From: a virus
IMG/VR virus record: IMGVR_UViG_3300046507_000505
Location: 1 to 36,019 of that record
Length of the DNA stretch: 36,019 nucleotides
Strand: one strand, 5' to 3'
In this document: positions 13,698-20,547 of the stretch, piece by piece
Layout of the letters: each line of letters starts with the position of its first letter
How positions within the stretch are numbered: the first letter of the stretch is position 1
Notes under the pieces: generated by a model
Told to the model about the DNA's origin: nothing
Database searches by the model: none
Seen by the model: only the letters and a program-made list of their open reading frames with translations
Program-made: the position numbers and the translations under genes

Positions 13698-14606
13698 TCA
13701 GGCGGCCTCGGGTCGGGTCACATTGAAGGTCCGCTCGAGGAATTCGAGCAGGCGGTTCACTTCCAGGACGGCCAGGGCGAACGAGCCCTCGGTTTCTTCG
13801 TCCATCGAGTCGTAGGCGCTATCGGCCGCCGATTCGAGCAGCACATCGGTGGGCCTGAGCGCTTTCACGGCAAGGTCGTCGCCCAGCACCAGGTTCAACC
13901 GGTCGTCGAACGTCAGGCCGGTCGAAAAACATTGCTTGCCGCTACGCAGGTGTTCGCGGATCTCCTCCGTGTCGAGGTCTTGCCGGCGGCACCGCACGAC
14001 CGAGCCGTGGGCGCCCGACGCGTCGCGGAGCTCGCACTCATCACCGAGGGTCAGGCCTTCGGGCACGGCCCCTTCTGAGAGCCATGAGGTCATGTGGATG
14101 CGCGGCGATTCATCCGGGGCGGGGGGAACTGCCGGCAGCGAACCGAAGGCCTCCCGAAGCGAGCTCAGGACGTTCTCGGCCGTCTTCCGGCTACGGGCGT
14201 CGATCACGACGCGGCCGTTGCCCAGGTCGAGCCAGCCGCGCGTGATGCGTGCGACAACCAGCGCGCGTGGCAGCACCTCGTTCCATACGTCGTCGGCGAT
14301 GCGCTTGCGCTCGCGGCCGCCGACCTTGCGGCCTTCGTCCTGGGCGATCTTTTCCACGCGTTTGGCCACCTCGTCCTTGACGGCGCGAGGGTTGATGTCG
14401 CGCATGCGTTCCTCGAAGGCGAAGCCGTAGACCTCGCCCTGGCGAACGACCCGGCGGTTATCCGTGCGGCCATACGGCGAGGCGAAGCCACGCGTGGCAA
14501 GCTCGGCCTCGCCCGGCTCGCGAACGGCGTGCTCCTGCAGGGCCGCTTCAATGTCGGGTCTAAGATCCGATGCGAAGTAGTAAACGATAAGGTTCCTGGG
14601 AAACAT
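13698..14606 (-). CDS. rdgC: recombination-associated protein RdgC
   Basis: This is a 302-aa protein matching the RdgC family in length (E. coli RdgC is 303 aa) and sequence. It has an N-terminal MFPRNLIVYYF, then FASPYGR, FAFEERMRDINPRAVKDEVAKRVEKIAQDEGRKVGGRERKRIADDVWNEVLPRAL and the C-terminal CFSTGLTFDDRLNLVLGDDLAVKALRPTDVLLE. RdgC forms a ring around duplex DNA and inhibits RecA loading and strand exchange. A phage copy in the early operon right after the replication gene suggests control of host recombination on replicating or concatemeric phage DNA. The start ATG at 14606 lies 7 bases after the previous stop. Confidence 0.95.
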   Translation of the reverse strand: MFPRNLIVYYFASDLRPDIEAALQEHAVREPGEAELATRGFASPYGRTDNRRVVRQGEVYGFAFEERMRDINPRAVKDEVAKRVEKIAQDEGRKVGGRERKRIADDVWNEVLPRALVVARITRGWLDLGNGRVVIDARSRKTAENVLSSLREAFGSLPAVPPAPDESPRIHMTSWLSEGAVPEGLTLGDECELRDASGAHGSVVRCRRQDLDTEEIREHLRSGKQCFSTGLTFDDRLNLVLGDDLAVKALRPTDVLLESAADSAYDSMDEETEGSFALAVLEVNRLLEFLERTFNVTRPEAA

Positions 14607-14613
14607 GGTCGCC

Positions 14614-14808
14614 TCAGCGATGGATCAGGTAGGGCTGTGCGGCCACGAAGGCCGCGGCGGTGAGGACCACGCCGGCGACGAACCCAGCCAGCACGCGGCC
14701 GTCGTTCGTGGGGCGAGGGATGGGCAGGCCAGCCGAAAACTGACTGGTTGCCGTAGACTTCGTAGTGCGGGGCCCGAGTGCCAGGCCAGGTGCCAACTTG
14801 AAACGCAT
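14614..14808 (-). CDS. small single-TM protein, 64 aa
   Basis: This is a 64-aa protein with a basic, Pro/Thr-rich N-terminal 38 residues and one clear C-terminal hydrophobic helix (LAGFVAGVVLTAAAFVAAQPYL). The ATG at 14808 has GGAG nine bases upstream. It lies between the primase-helicase and rdgC, 50 bases after the former. It is probably an inner-membrane protein with the N-terminus in the cytoplasm; function unknown. Confidence 0.7.
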   Translation of the reverse strand: MRFKLAPGLALGPRTTKSTATSQFSAGLPIPRPTNDGRVLAGFVAGVVLTAAAFVAAQPYLIHR

Positions 14809-14858
14809 GTGTGTGCTCCTTTCGGGTGGGATCAGGCGGTGCGAGGGGAGTGCTGCAA

Positions 14859-17585
14859 TCACTCCCCCGGGCTCCGCTTCTTTGCTGCCGGCGTCGCCGG
14901 CGATTCGTTGGCGCCGCGCTGGAACACCCAGCATTTGACGGTGCGGCCGCCGAGCTTCGGATCGCTCTTGTCCTTGAGCCATATCCCGCTGTTGACGTCC
15001 TTGATCGCGACGAACTTGCGCACCTTCGAGTTTTTCAGGTGCTTCTTGAGCTCGTTGAGGTTCGGAATCTGCAACTTGTATTCGGCCGCGCACTGCTCGA
15101 AGTGGTTGAGGTTGATGGCGATCTCGCCGTCTTTGCGGGCGTGGTTCAGCTGCGGGAAAGAGTTGTACGTATCCAGGTAGTCGAAGCGCTCCCAGAAGGT
15201 CTGCACCACCTTGTGGTCGGAACTGATCGACTCCTGCCGTTCCGTGGCCATCCCGTACACCTCGGCCTTCACCTGGTCACGCTGCGCGTCGGTCACGTCG
15301 ATCACGGCGCAAAGGGCGTCGAACACCGCTAGCAGCTGGCCGTGGTTCTTGGCGATACGGGTGGTTTTCACTCCATCGAGCTGGATGATGTCGGCCTCGT
15401 GCCGCGGCGCGCTTTCGCCGATGATCCCAAGCACCTTTTGTTCGGCACGGGTCGCCATGACGAAGAACTGCGACACGGCATCGATCGGCATCTGTTCCAG
15501 CTTGAGCGCCGCTGCCCGGGTTTCCGTCGTGTGCGCCGAACGGTCCACCGTGATGTGCACGATGCGCTGCATGATTGCCTCGCTCGCCTCAACCTTGGCG
15601 TTCTGCGAGATCACCACAGTGGAACGGAAAGGCGGCTCCCGGGTGTCGTTGCCCGAGTTCTTCACGCCGATCGCGCGCACGCTTCGGCCGTTGTACGCGG
15701 TCTTGAGCTCGTCCCAATCGAACCTCTTTTTGGCGTCGTCGCCTTCGCGATCGCTCTCGATCAGCACGACAGGCAGGTTCGACACCTGGGCGAAGTTACG
15801 GGCACGCGCGGCCAGGGTCGCCTTCGACGGGTCGAAACCCTCGTAGTCCGTGCGACCCACCAGCTTCCACATGAACTCGATGAGGGTGGACTTACCAGCG
15901 CCGGCCTCGCCCACGAGCTCGAGGAACGGGTAGCTCTTGTGCATGGCGCGGATCTGCTCGGCGAACAGACTGCCGAACCAGAACGTGAGGGCCACAAAGC
16001 CTTTGGGCCCGAAGCATCGCCACACCAGGTCGATCCACTCCGCGCGGTAATCCTTGCGATCGCGGTTAATGGCCAGCTTGGGCGAGTGCGTCAACGTCTT
16101 CACGTTGAGGCGGCCGATCTCGAAGTAATCCTCGTCGTTGAGGTCGTACACGTTGCCGTTGGCGATCGCCACATCACCCAGGATGTAGGCGCCGTGTTCC
16201 TTGCTGAAACCCACGTAGTCGATCGTCTCCACGGTTTTCAGCCGCTTCAATTGGACCTTGATGATTCGGTCCAGCTGCTGGCTGCTGCCGGTGAATACGG
16301 CGCCCGGCGCGATCGACAGCAGGCGCTTCTTGAACTCGCTCGCGCTGGCCAGCGCGGCACCGGTGAAGGTGCTCTTAATCGGCTTCGGTGCATCGGGCTG
16401 GGTGACACGGTAGTAGTACCAGGACTCGTCCGTGGTGTGATTCGCCTGGAAGTACAGGGGGAACGGGTAGCAGTTTGCGATTTCGGAGTTGTCGCAGGCC
16501 TCGGCGAGCGCTTGCGCCTTGGCGTCGTCCTCGTCCTGGTCGGGCTCCTTTTCGCGCAGGTTGGCGTAGGCCTTCTCGTACGCCTTGGCGTCGAGCTCGA
16601 ACCAGTAAAGGCTGCTGGCGTATTCGTAGAAGAACGTGCTGAGCCCGGTGCGGTTGTACATGAGGCGCGCCTTGTCCGCCGCCGATCGAGCGATCAGCAG
16701 GGAGCCGTCATAGCGATATCGCTCCACGTCCTTGGCTTCGAGGGCGTTGGCGAGGTGGAGATCGCTCCAGTCCTTCTTGCCGCGGCTGTTCTGCTCAATG
16801 GTCGCGGCCTGGCAGGTGAACTTGTCCTTGCGAGCGCGAACCACCCACTTCTGCGTGTACTCGCGGCCAGCGTCATCGCCGTCCAGCGCCCAAACGATGG
16901 TCGGCAGCGGCGCGCTGCTGGCGGCAAATGTGCTGCGGACGCGTTCCAGGAACTTGCCCGGGTAGTTGTTGCACGACATGGCGGCCACGGCGAGGATGCC
17001 GTGATGGCCCAGCGCGATCGCATCGAAGATGCCTTCGACGATCCAGATCTCTTTCGCTTCGAGCAGCTTGGCGTCCGTCAGTGTCGGCGGAAGCCATGCC
17101 TGCCCGGTGTAGCCAAGACCAGGCGCGAAGTTGGCCTTCTTGCCGAAACGCTGGGGACGGTCGATAAGGCGTTCCCACCACGAGCCGCCGGGCAGCTGGA
17201 AGCGGACGGTGGCCGACGTATGGCGCGTTTCGTGGTCGCGGTACCACTCCTGCGTGTAGCTGCCGCGCACGTGCATCAGGTTGAAGCCGCGTCCCTCGCT
17301 CAGGTACGCGTCAGCAGCCGCGAAGGGACTGGAGTCACTGGCTTTGAAGCGGTCCGACCAGTCCTCGAAGAGCTCGGGGAACAGATCCTTGACCGAATCT
17401 TCGTAGCCGCAGTTGTTGAGGCGGCCGCAGCGGACCCACCACGGCGTGTCGGCGTTGGCATAGAGCTCTTTCTTGCCGCACATCGGGCACTTGCCACGGC
17501 GAAAGAAGCCGTTGCGCTCGACGAACTCGAATTTATCGACGAGCTTGCGGCGGATGTCGCCACGGAGAAGGCTTGTAAGGCTCAT
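14859..17585 (-). CDS. P4-alpha-like primase-helicase (zinc ribbon, TOPRIM, helicase)
   Basis: This 908-aa replication protein combines three modules. An N-terminal primase-type zinc ribbon has C33-C36 and C53-C59 (KCPMCGKKELYANADTPWW then VRCGRLNNC). A TOPRIM domain has Glu184 (EIWIVEGIFDA) and DGDDAG at 235-240. A C-terminal helicase ATPase has Walker A GEAGAGKST (559-567), Walker B-like VVLIESD (606-612) and an Arg in IMQRIVH (674) as possible arginine finger. It would prime and unwind DNA at an origin, as alpha does in satellite P4. The ATG at 17585 overlaps the TGA of the preceding gene. P2 instead uses the rolling-circle endonuclease gpA, which is absent here. The last 120 residues may hold an origin-binding domain. 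Confidence 0.93.
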   Translation of the reverse strand: MSLTSLLRGDIRRKLVDKFEFVERNGFFRRGKCPMCGKKELYANADTPWWVRCGRLNNCGYEDSVKDLFPELFEDWSDRFKASDSSPFAAADAYLSEGRGFNLMHVRGSYTQEWYRDHETRHTSATVRFQLPGGSWWERLIDRPQRFGKKANFAPGLGYTGQAWLPPTLTDAKLLEAKEIWIVEGIFDAIALGHHGILAVAAMSCNNYPGKFLERVRSTFAASSAPLPTIVWALDGDDAGREYTQKWVVRARKDKFTCQAATIEQNSRGKKDWSDLHLANALEAKDVERYRYDGSLLIARSAADKARLMYNRTGLSTFFYEYASSLYWFELDAKAYEKAYANLREKEPDQDEDDAKAQALAEACDNSEIANCYPFPLYFQANHTTDESWYYYRVTQPDAPKPIKSTFTGAALASASEFKKRLLSIAPGAVFTGSSQQLDRIIKVQLKRLKTVETIDYVGFSKEHGAYILGDVAIANGNVYDLNDEDYFEIGRLNVKTLTHSPKLAINRDRKDYRAEWIDLVWRCFGPKGFVALTFWFGSLFAEQIRAMHKSYPFLELVGEAGAGKSTLIEFMWKLVGRTDYEGFDPSKATLAARARNFAQVSNLPVVLIESDREGDDAKKRFDWDELKTAYNGRSVRAIGVKNSGNDTREPPFRSTVVISQNAKVEASEAIMQRIVHITVDRSAHTTETRAAALKLEQMPIDAVSQFFVMATRAEQKVLGIIGESAPRHEADIIQLDGVKTTRIAKNHGQLLAVFDALCAVIDVTDAQRDQVKAEVYGMATERQESISSDHKVVQTFWERFDYLDTYNSFPQLNHARKDGEIAINLNHFEQCAAEYKLQIPNLNELKKHLKNSKVRKFVAIKDVNSGIWLKDKSDPKLGGRTVKCWVFQRGANESPATPAAKKRSPGE

Positions 17586-17827
17586 GCGCGGGCAATCCCT
17601 ACGTGATCGGCGACCAGACGCGACGATGCGTCGTCGATGACTACGAATGCCTCGGCGGCGCGCAGGATGGGGCGGCCCTTCCAGTGCGAGAGTTCGAGCT
17701 CGTTGACCTGGCACACGAACGATGCGACCACGGCAGTGGCCGACGTGCCGACGCTGATGCAGGCAAACGGGCCGTCGATATCGACGACGAGCGCGCCGGC
17801 CGGGATTGGTGTGACCAGCTGGCTCAT
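17582..17827 (-). CDS. small hypothetical protein, 81 aa
   Basis: This 81-aa protein of unknown family (MSQLVTPIPAGALVVDIDGPFACISVG...) looks mostly beta-stranded, with a single cysteine in FVCQVNELEL and no membrane helix. Its ATG overlaps the previous stop (ATGA) and its TGA overlaps the ATG of the primase-helicase, so it is tightly coupled to the replication gene. It is one of three small coupled genes in front of that gene. Confidence 0.7.
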   Translation of the reverse strand: MSQLVTPIPAGALVVDIDGPFACISVGTSATAVVASFVCQVNELELSHWKGRPILRAAEAFVVIDDASSRLVADHVGIARA

Positions 17828-18081
17828 GCCTTCCACCCGGCGAGGGTGAGGAAGCCGAACACGGCGGCCCCTTCGGCGTCCGTGAGTTCGACGAATGCGT
17901 TGTCGATAAACAGCCCCGGGGCGCGCTTCGTGAAACGTTCGATCGGGAAGCAAGCGGAGTAGACAACGCGCTGGTGCAGGCCGCGTCCTGCGGTGATGAC
18001 GACGTTGACCAGGCAATCCGCGCGGGTGTTCAGCCGTGCGGTGATGCCGGAGGCCAGCTCGATGGCAAGGCGATGGGCCAT
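17824..18081 (-). CDS. small hypothetical protein, 85 aa
   Basis: This 85-aa protein starts MAHRLAIELASGITARLNTRADCLVNVVITAGRGLHQRVVYSACFPIERFTKRAPGLFIDNAFVELTD. I do not recognise a family. The ATG at 18081 overlaps the stop of the upstream gene (TGATG), and its stop overlaps the next start (ATGA). A longer frame upstream to 18189 would run through the preceding gene and is rejected. The context points to an accessory role in replication or its control. Confidence 0.7.
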   Translation of the reverse strand: MAHRLAIELASGITARLNTRADCLVNVVITAGRGLHQRVVYSACFPIERFTKRAPGLFIDNAFVELTDAEGAAVFGFLTLAGWKA

Positions 18082-18389
18082 CACACATCCCCTTGATTGC
18101 CGGCGCATGCCGACGTGATGAAATCCTGCAGGGAGGTTGCTTCGGACTCGCTGACGTCGATACACACGCTTCCGAGCCAAAGCGACCAAGGAACGTAGGG
18201 ACTATCCACGGCCGCGGGCACCAACCGGCACTCGGCTGCGGAGAAGCAACAGAAGATGGGGGCCGGGATATCTGCGCCGGCGGGAGTCAGCGTTGCCGAT
18301 GACGTGTGGTTGCGTGTCAGCGGGTACAGCGTTAGCGACAGGCGCATCCCGCACGAGAGAGGGATGGTGAGGCGCGCAGGCGCAGTCAT
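18081..18389 (-). CDS. small hypothetical protein, 102 aa
   Basis: This is a 102-aa protein of unknown family (MTAPARLTIPLSCGMRLSLTLYPLTRNHTSSATLTPAG...). It contains five cysteines without a clear metal motif and looks beta-rich, with a C-terminal helix ESEATSLQDFITSACAG. It overlaps the upstream gene by 4 bases (ATGA) and the downstream one by one base. It is part of the coupled string leading to the primase-helicase. Confidence 0.7.
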   Translation of the reverse strand: MTAPARLTIPLSCGMRLSLTLYPLTRNHTSSATLTPAGADIPAPIFCCFSAAECRLVPAAVDSPYVPWSLWLGSVCIDVSESEATSLQDFITSACAGNQGDV

Positions 18390-18613
18390 GCCGGCACCTC
18401 CACCGCGAGGACATCGTTGATGGTGTCGGCGGCATCGTCCAGCGCCTGGTCAACCAGGGCGAGAAGGTGGCTGGCATCGACCGGGTTGGTCATGCCGTTT
18501 TCCCAGGCGGCGAGGAGGCCGGCGTGGGCGGCGAACGCGGCGCGGATAGCGGCGTCGAGTTGGGCGGCAGCGCGCTGCTTACGAGCACGCGCCGCACTGA
18601 TGCGTGCAGGCAT
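18386..18613 (-). CDS. small Ala-rich helical protein, 75 aa
   Basis: This is the first gene of the replication string, 75 aa, MPARISAARARKQRAAAQLDAAIRAAFAAHAGLLAAWENGMTNP then VDASHLLALVDQALDDAADTINDVLAVEVPA. It looks entirely helical with a basic N-terminus. The ATG at 18613 has AAGGAA eight bases upstream. That ribosome site lies in one arm of the inverted repeat GGATTCC/GGAATCC (18618-18641), so its accessibility may be regulated. The longer upstream frame to 18934 runs through terminators and is not used. Confidence 0.7.
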   Translation of the reverse strand: MPARISAARARKQRAAAQLDAAIRAAFAAHAGLLAAWENGMTNPVDASHLLALVDQALDDAADTINDVLAVEVPA

Positions 18614-18617
18614 GGTG

Positions 18618-18641
18618 GGATTCCTTTTGCAGATGGAATCC
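18618..18641 (-). promoter_or_regulatory. hairpin overlapping the ribosome site of the replication string
   Basis: The inverted repeat GGATTCC (18635-18641 read on the minus strand) and GGAATCC (18618-18624) has a 10-nt loop that includes the AAGG of the ribosome site for the gene starting at 18613. If folded, the stem would mask translation initiation of the first gene of the coupled replication string. Confidence 0.45.
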
Positions 18642-18709
18642 GCCACACCGCCGCCAAGCGGGGTGACGGACGACGCAGGATTGGCGGACCGGGCAAAAGG
18701 AAAACCGGC

Positions 18710-18723
18710 GAGCCCGAAGGCTC
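18710..18723 (-). terminator. UUCG stem-loop in the leader, possible attenuator
   Basis: Minus strand GAGCC-TTCG-GGCTC forms a stable 5-bp UUCG hairpin. Five bases downstream come TTTT, CC, TTTT. The separated U-tracts make it a weak terminator at best. Confidence 0.4.
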
Positions 18724-18785
18724 TCCCACGCCGCCCGCCATAAACGGGGCCGCGCGACACGCAGGTATCCGCACGATGCGGACGG

Positions 18786-18817
18786 AAAAAAAGCGCCGAC
18801 ATCGATCGATGGGCGCC
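18786..18817 (-). terminator. rho-independent terminator upstream of the replication string
   Basis: On the minus strand GCGCC (18817-18813) pairs with GGCGC (18797-18793). The inner self-complementary CATCGATCGATG extends the stem, with a small bulge, and seven T residues follow (18792-18786). It is well formed and lies about 180 bases before the first gene of the replication string. Confidence 0.7.
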
Positions 18818-18901
18818 TGCGCGCCTTTTGCTTACCGGGCCGCCAAGCCCGATCGCCGATTTTGCGGCGACGCTTGAAGCATCGCTCCGATGGCGGTGAG
18901 G

Positions 18902-18921
18902 TGTCAACATTGTTCCGAACA
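18902..18921 (-). promoter_or_regulatory. possible replication-operon promoter with palindromic operator
   Basis: On the minus strand a perfect -35 TTGACA (18907-18902) is preceded three bases upstream by the 11-bp palindrome TGTTCGGAACA (18921-18911). A -10 is poor: GATGCT at 18 bp is the best fit. The combination suggests an activator- or repressor-controlled start about 270 nt upstream of 18613, leaving a long structured leader. Confidence 0.4.
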
Positions 18922-19011
18922 TTTGCTTTTTCATGGCAAGGCGAGTCCGTTCCGGCTTCCCACTGGAAGCCGGTCGAAAGGGAAAACGGTTGTTATGGCG
19001 CCGCTACGGCG

Positions 19012-19440
19012 TCAGTTAACGCTTCGGAGCGGTCGAGCGGGTTCACCATCGGGCGAGGCGTCCGCGATCGCCCTGGCGCGTTCCTGGGCGATCTGGATGA
19101 GCTCGGAAGCGGTGAACGTTGCCATCTGGCCGGTCACCGGGTCGATGACGCGTGCCACCTGCGATGTGGACAAGCTGATGTCGATCCACGCGGGCGACGT
19201 CCTCGCCTGGACCTCGGCCAAGGCCTCTGCAGCGATGGCATGGGCGGCGTAGGCGTCCGGCACGTTGTGCATGGCGACGAGCTCGGTAGCGCAGGCATGT
19301 AGCAGCTGCTGGTCGTCCAGGTACATCGCGCAGTGCGTGTCGATATAGCGGACGGCGGTGTAATGCCTGGCGGAACGAACGATGCGCTGATCGCGCGGGT
19401 CAATCGGTGTGAGCGATGACACGAAACCCCCTGTGGTCAC
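19012..19440 (-). CDS. hypothetical protein, about 142 aa
   Basis: This is an unrecognised, mostly helical protein of about 142 aa. The central part YIDTHCAMYLDDQQLLHACATELVAMHNVPDAYAAHAIAAEALAEVQARTSPAWIDISLS and the C-terminal GQMATFTASELIQIAQERARAIADASP suggest a compact soluble fold. The start is uncertain: GTG at 19440 is used, a TTG at 19446 would overlap the ogr stop (TTGA), and a GTG at 19422 has AGGGGG upstream. It follows ogr in the leftward early operon and ends just before the 9-bp hairpin at 18952-18973. Function unknown. Confidence 0.65.
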   Translation of the reverse strand: MTTGGFVSSLTPIDPRDQRIVRSARHYTAVRYIDTHCAMYLDDQQLLHACATELVAMHNVPDAYAAHAIAAEALAEVQARTSPAWIDISLSTSQVARVIDPVTGQMATFTASELIQIAQERARAIADASPDGEPARPLRSVN

Positions 19441-19442
19441 GG

Positions 19443-19778
19443 TCAATGGGAATGGGAAGGCTGAGTGCCACCGCGGTCGCGTGGAGCGACAGGGGCAGGC
19501 GCGGCCGGTTGTTGTGTACTCGCCGGCGCGCGGGCAACGATGATGTCGTTGCTACGGCGCTCGACGAGCGGAACGTTGATGTCGGGATCAGGCATAAGGC
19601 TCGGGATCAAGGCTCGGACAACGCCGATCTGGATGACGAACTGAAAGCCGCAATCGAGGTTCGTGCATTGCAGGTACTTCTCCGAGACGATCTCGGTCAC
19701 CTTCCGGGACGTGTAGACCTGGGCGACCGCTTTGCAGTGCGGGCAGCTATGCCCGTTGCGGGATTTCGCAGGAACCAT
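19443..19778 (-). CDS. ogr: Ogr/Delta-like zinc-finger activator of late transcription
   Basis: This 111-aa protein has the Ogr family zinc finger: C12-x2-C15 (HSCPHC), the AQVYTSRKVTEIVSEKYLQC linker and C38-x4-C43 (CTNLDCGFQFV). Ogr binds dyads at about -55 of late promoters and contacts RNA polymerase alpha to switch on head, tail and lysis genes; the boxes at 4487-4512 and 33355-33380 are the likely targets. P2 Ogr has about 72 residues, so this protein has an extra Pro/Ala-rich C-terminal tail of about 40 residues. In P2 ogr lies beside D, whereas here it is the second gene of the repressor-controlled early operon. The ATG at 19778 is clear. Confidence 0.93.
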   Translation of the reverse strand: MVPAKSRNGHSCPHCKAVAQVYTSRKVTEIVSEKYLQCTNLDCGFQFVIQIGVVRALIPSLMPDPDINVPLVERRSNDIIVARAPASTQQPAAPAPVAPRDRGGTQPSHSH

Positions 19779-19811
19779 CGTTCAACCCTCGTACACCGCT
19801 TCTACGGTTGT

Positions 19812-20024
19812 TTAGGCGCTCGCCGCATCAGCGGCGGGTGCCTGGCGATAAAGGGGAAGACCCAAGAGGTACACGGTCCGCAGCAGGGCGGCGCGGGAAA
19901 CTGCGCCGTCGTCCGCGAGCGTGTTGGCCTCGTCGAGTTCGGCCTGGGTCAGCGCGATATCGGCCCGGGTCATGCCAAGGCCGCGCGGTGCATAGCGTTT
20001 AGACGGAGATGAGGAGTTGGCCAT
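19812..20024 (-). CDS. putative ribbon-helix-helix regulator, 70 aa
   Basis: This is the first gene of the leftward early operon, immediately downstream of the repressor-controlled promoter. The 70-aa product contains a pattern fitting a ribbon-helix-helix DNA-binding domain: a short strand ADIALT, helix QAELDEANTLADD, turn, helix SRAALLRTVYLLGL (about residues 21-56). It occupies the position of Cox/Cro in P2-like phages, so a role opposing the repressor or in excision control is plausible. I do not recognise a named family. The ATG at 20024 follows the TSS region by about 30 bases. Confidence 0.65.
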   Translation of the reverse strand: MANSSSPSKRYAPRGLGMTRADIALTQAELDEANTLADDGAVSRAALLRTVYLLGLPLYRQAPAADAASA

Positions 20025-20050
20025 GACAGTGGGTTACGATGGAATTGTGC

Positions 20051-20115
20051 CGAACAATCGGCATGCTATCTCTCAAAATGAGAGATTGCAACAGATTCAA
20101 CAGGGAAATCTCTCA
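20051..20115. promoter_or_regulatory. immunity operator region with early leftward promoter
   Basis: A perfect palindrome ATCTCTCA-AAA-TGAGAGAT lies at 20068-20086. Read on the minus strand it is almost exactly the 17-bp spacer between -35 TTGCAA (20091-20086) and -10 TAGCAT (20068-20063) of a promoter for the leftward early operon. A further half-site ATCTCTCA at 20108-20115 abuts the repressor ATG, so the repressor can also control itself. Just downstream of the leftward -10 is another dyad, TGCCGA-ACAA-TCGGCA (about 20049-20064). The repressor's own rightward promoter is not clear. Confidence 0.8.
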
Positions 20116-20538
20116 ATGCGTGGATCCGCGCCCGACGCTCCGTTGGCATCCGAGGTCATCAACCGTCTACGTCAATTATTTGGCGTATCCACGGACCTTG
20201 AGCTCGCGGAGAAGATGGGCACCGGGAGGACCGCTCCAAGTAACTGGCGGAACCGCAATTCCATACCTTTCGAGCTTGTAGCTGACGTCGCGCGAAAGCA
20301 CCAGGTGTCGCTCGATTGGCTCATTTTCGGCGCCGCATTACCCATGCCCGCTGGCGTGGGTTCCGCGTCCGTCGCTCATGCGGAGGGCGCGCTGATGTCG
20401 ACGGAAGCAAAGCGGATCTCTCAATTTGTGGAGTTCTGGGACTCCTCGAAACCGCACACCGAGATGGTCTGGCTGGAAGTACAGCTGCGCCGTGCCGTGC
20501 CGGAATACGCGGAATGGGCGCCGGGCGGCAACGGCTAG
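20116..20538 (+). CDS. CI-type phage repressor
   Basis: This 140-aa repressor has an N-terminal helix-turn-helix (ASEVINRLRQLFGVSTDLELAEKMGTGRTAPSNWRNRNSIPFELVADVARKHQVSLDWLIFG, about residues 12-74) of the bacteriophage CI repressor type found in P2/HP1 relatives. The C-terminal half lacks the Ser-Lys protease fold of lambda CI; at this length it cannot be a full LexA-like autopeptidase, so induction would be RecA-cleavage independent, as in P2. The ATG at 20116 is chosen because the upstream in-frame Met at 20017 would overlap the divergent gene and the operator. AGGG lies 10 bases upstream. It would bind the ATCTCTCA operators next to its own start. Confidence 0.88.
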   Translation: MRGSAPDAPLASEVINRLRQLFGVSTDLELAEKMGTGRTAPSNWRNRNSIPFELVADVARKHQVSLDWLIFGAALPMPAGVGSASVAHAEGALMSTEAKRISQFVEFWDSSKPHTEMVWLEVQLRRAVPEYAEWAPGGNG

Positions 20539-20547
20539 GGGGTATCG

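Larger units (their letters stand above)
18614..19011. other. structured leader region before the replication string
   Basis: No gene is supported in these 398 bp. In the leftward reading order it holds a 9-bp perfect hairpin CCGGCTTCC/GGAAGCCGG with 4-nt loop (18952-18973) after the upstream operon, a TTGACA with adjacent palindrome, a TCGCCG/CGGCGA stem at about 18857-18873, a well-formed terminator, a UUCG hairpin, and the hairpin over the first ribosome site. Such density of RNA structure points to control by transcription termination. Confidence 0.5.

Noticed and set aside
15342-17606. 754-codon open frame on the plus strand
   Set aside because: It is antisense to the primase-helicase; composition (Val/Arg/Leu/Glu/Gly-rich, no motifs) is that of a GC-rich shadow frame.
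20017-20115. N-terminal extension of the repressor to the Met at 20017
   Set aside because: It would run through the operator and overlap the divergent gene start; the HTH domain is complete from 20116.
20416-20423. Third ATCTCTCA copy inside the repressor coding region
   Set aside because: An unpaired half-site with no dyad partner; one extra 8-mer may be chance or codon-driven, so it is not listed as an operator.
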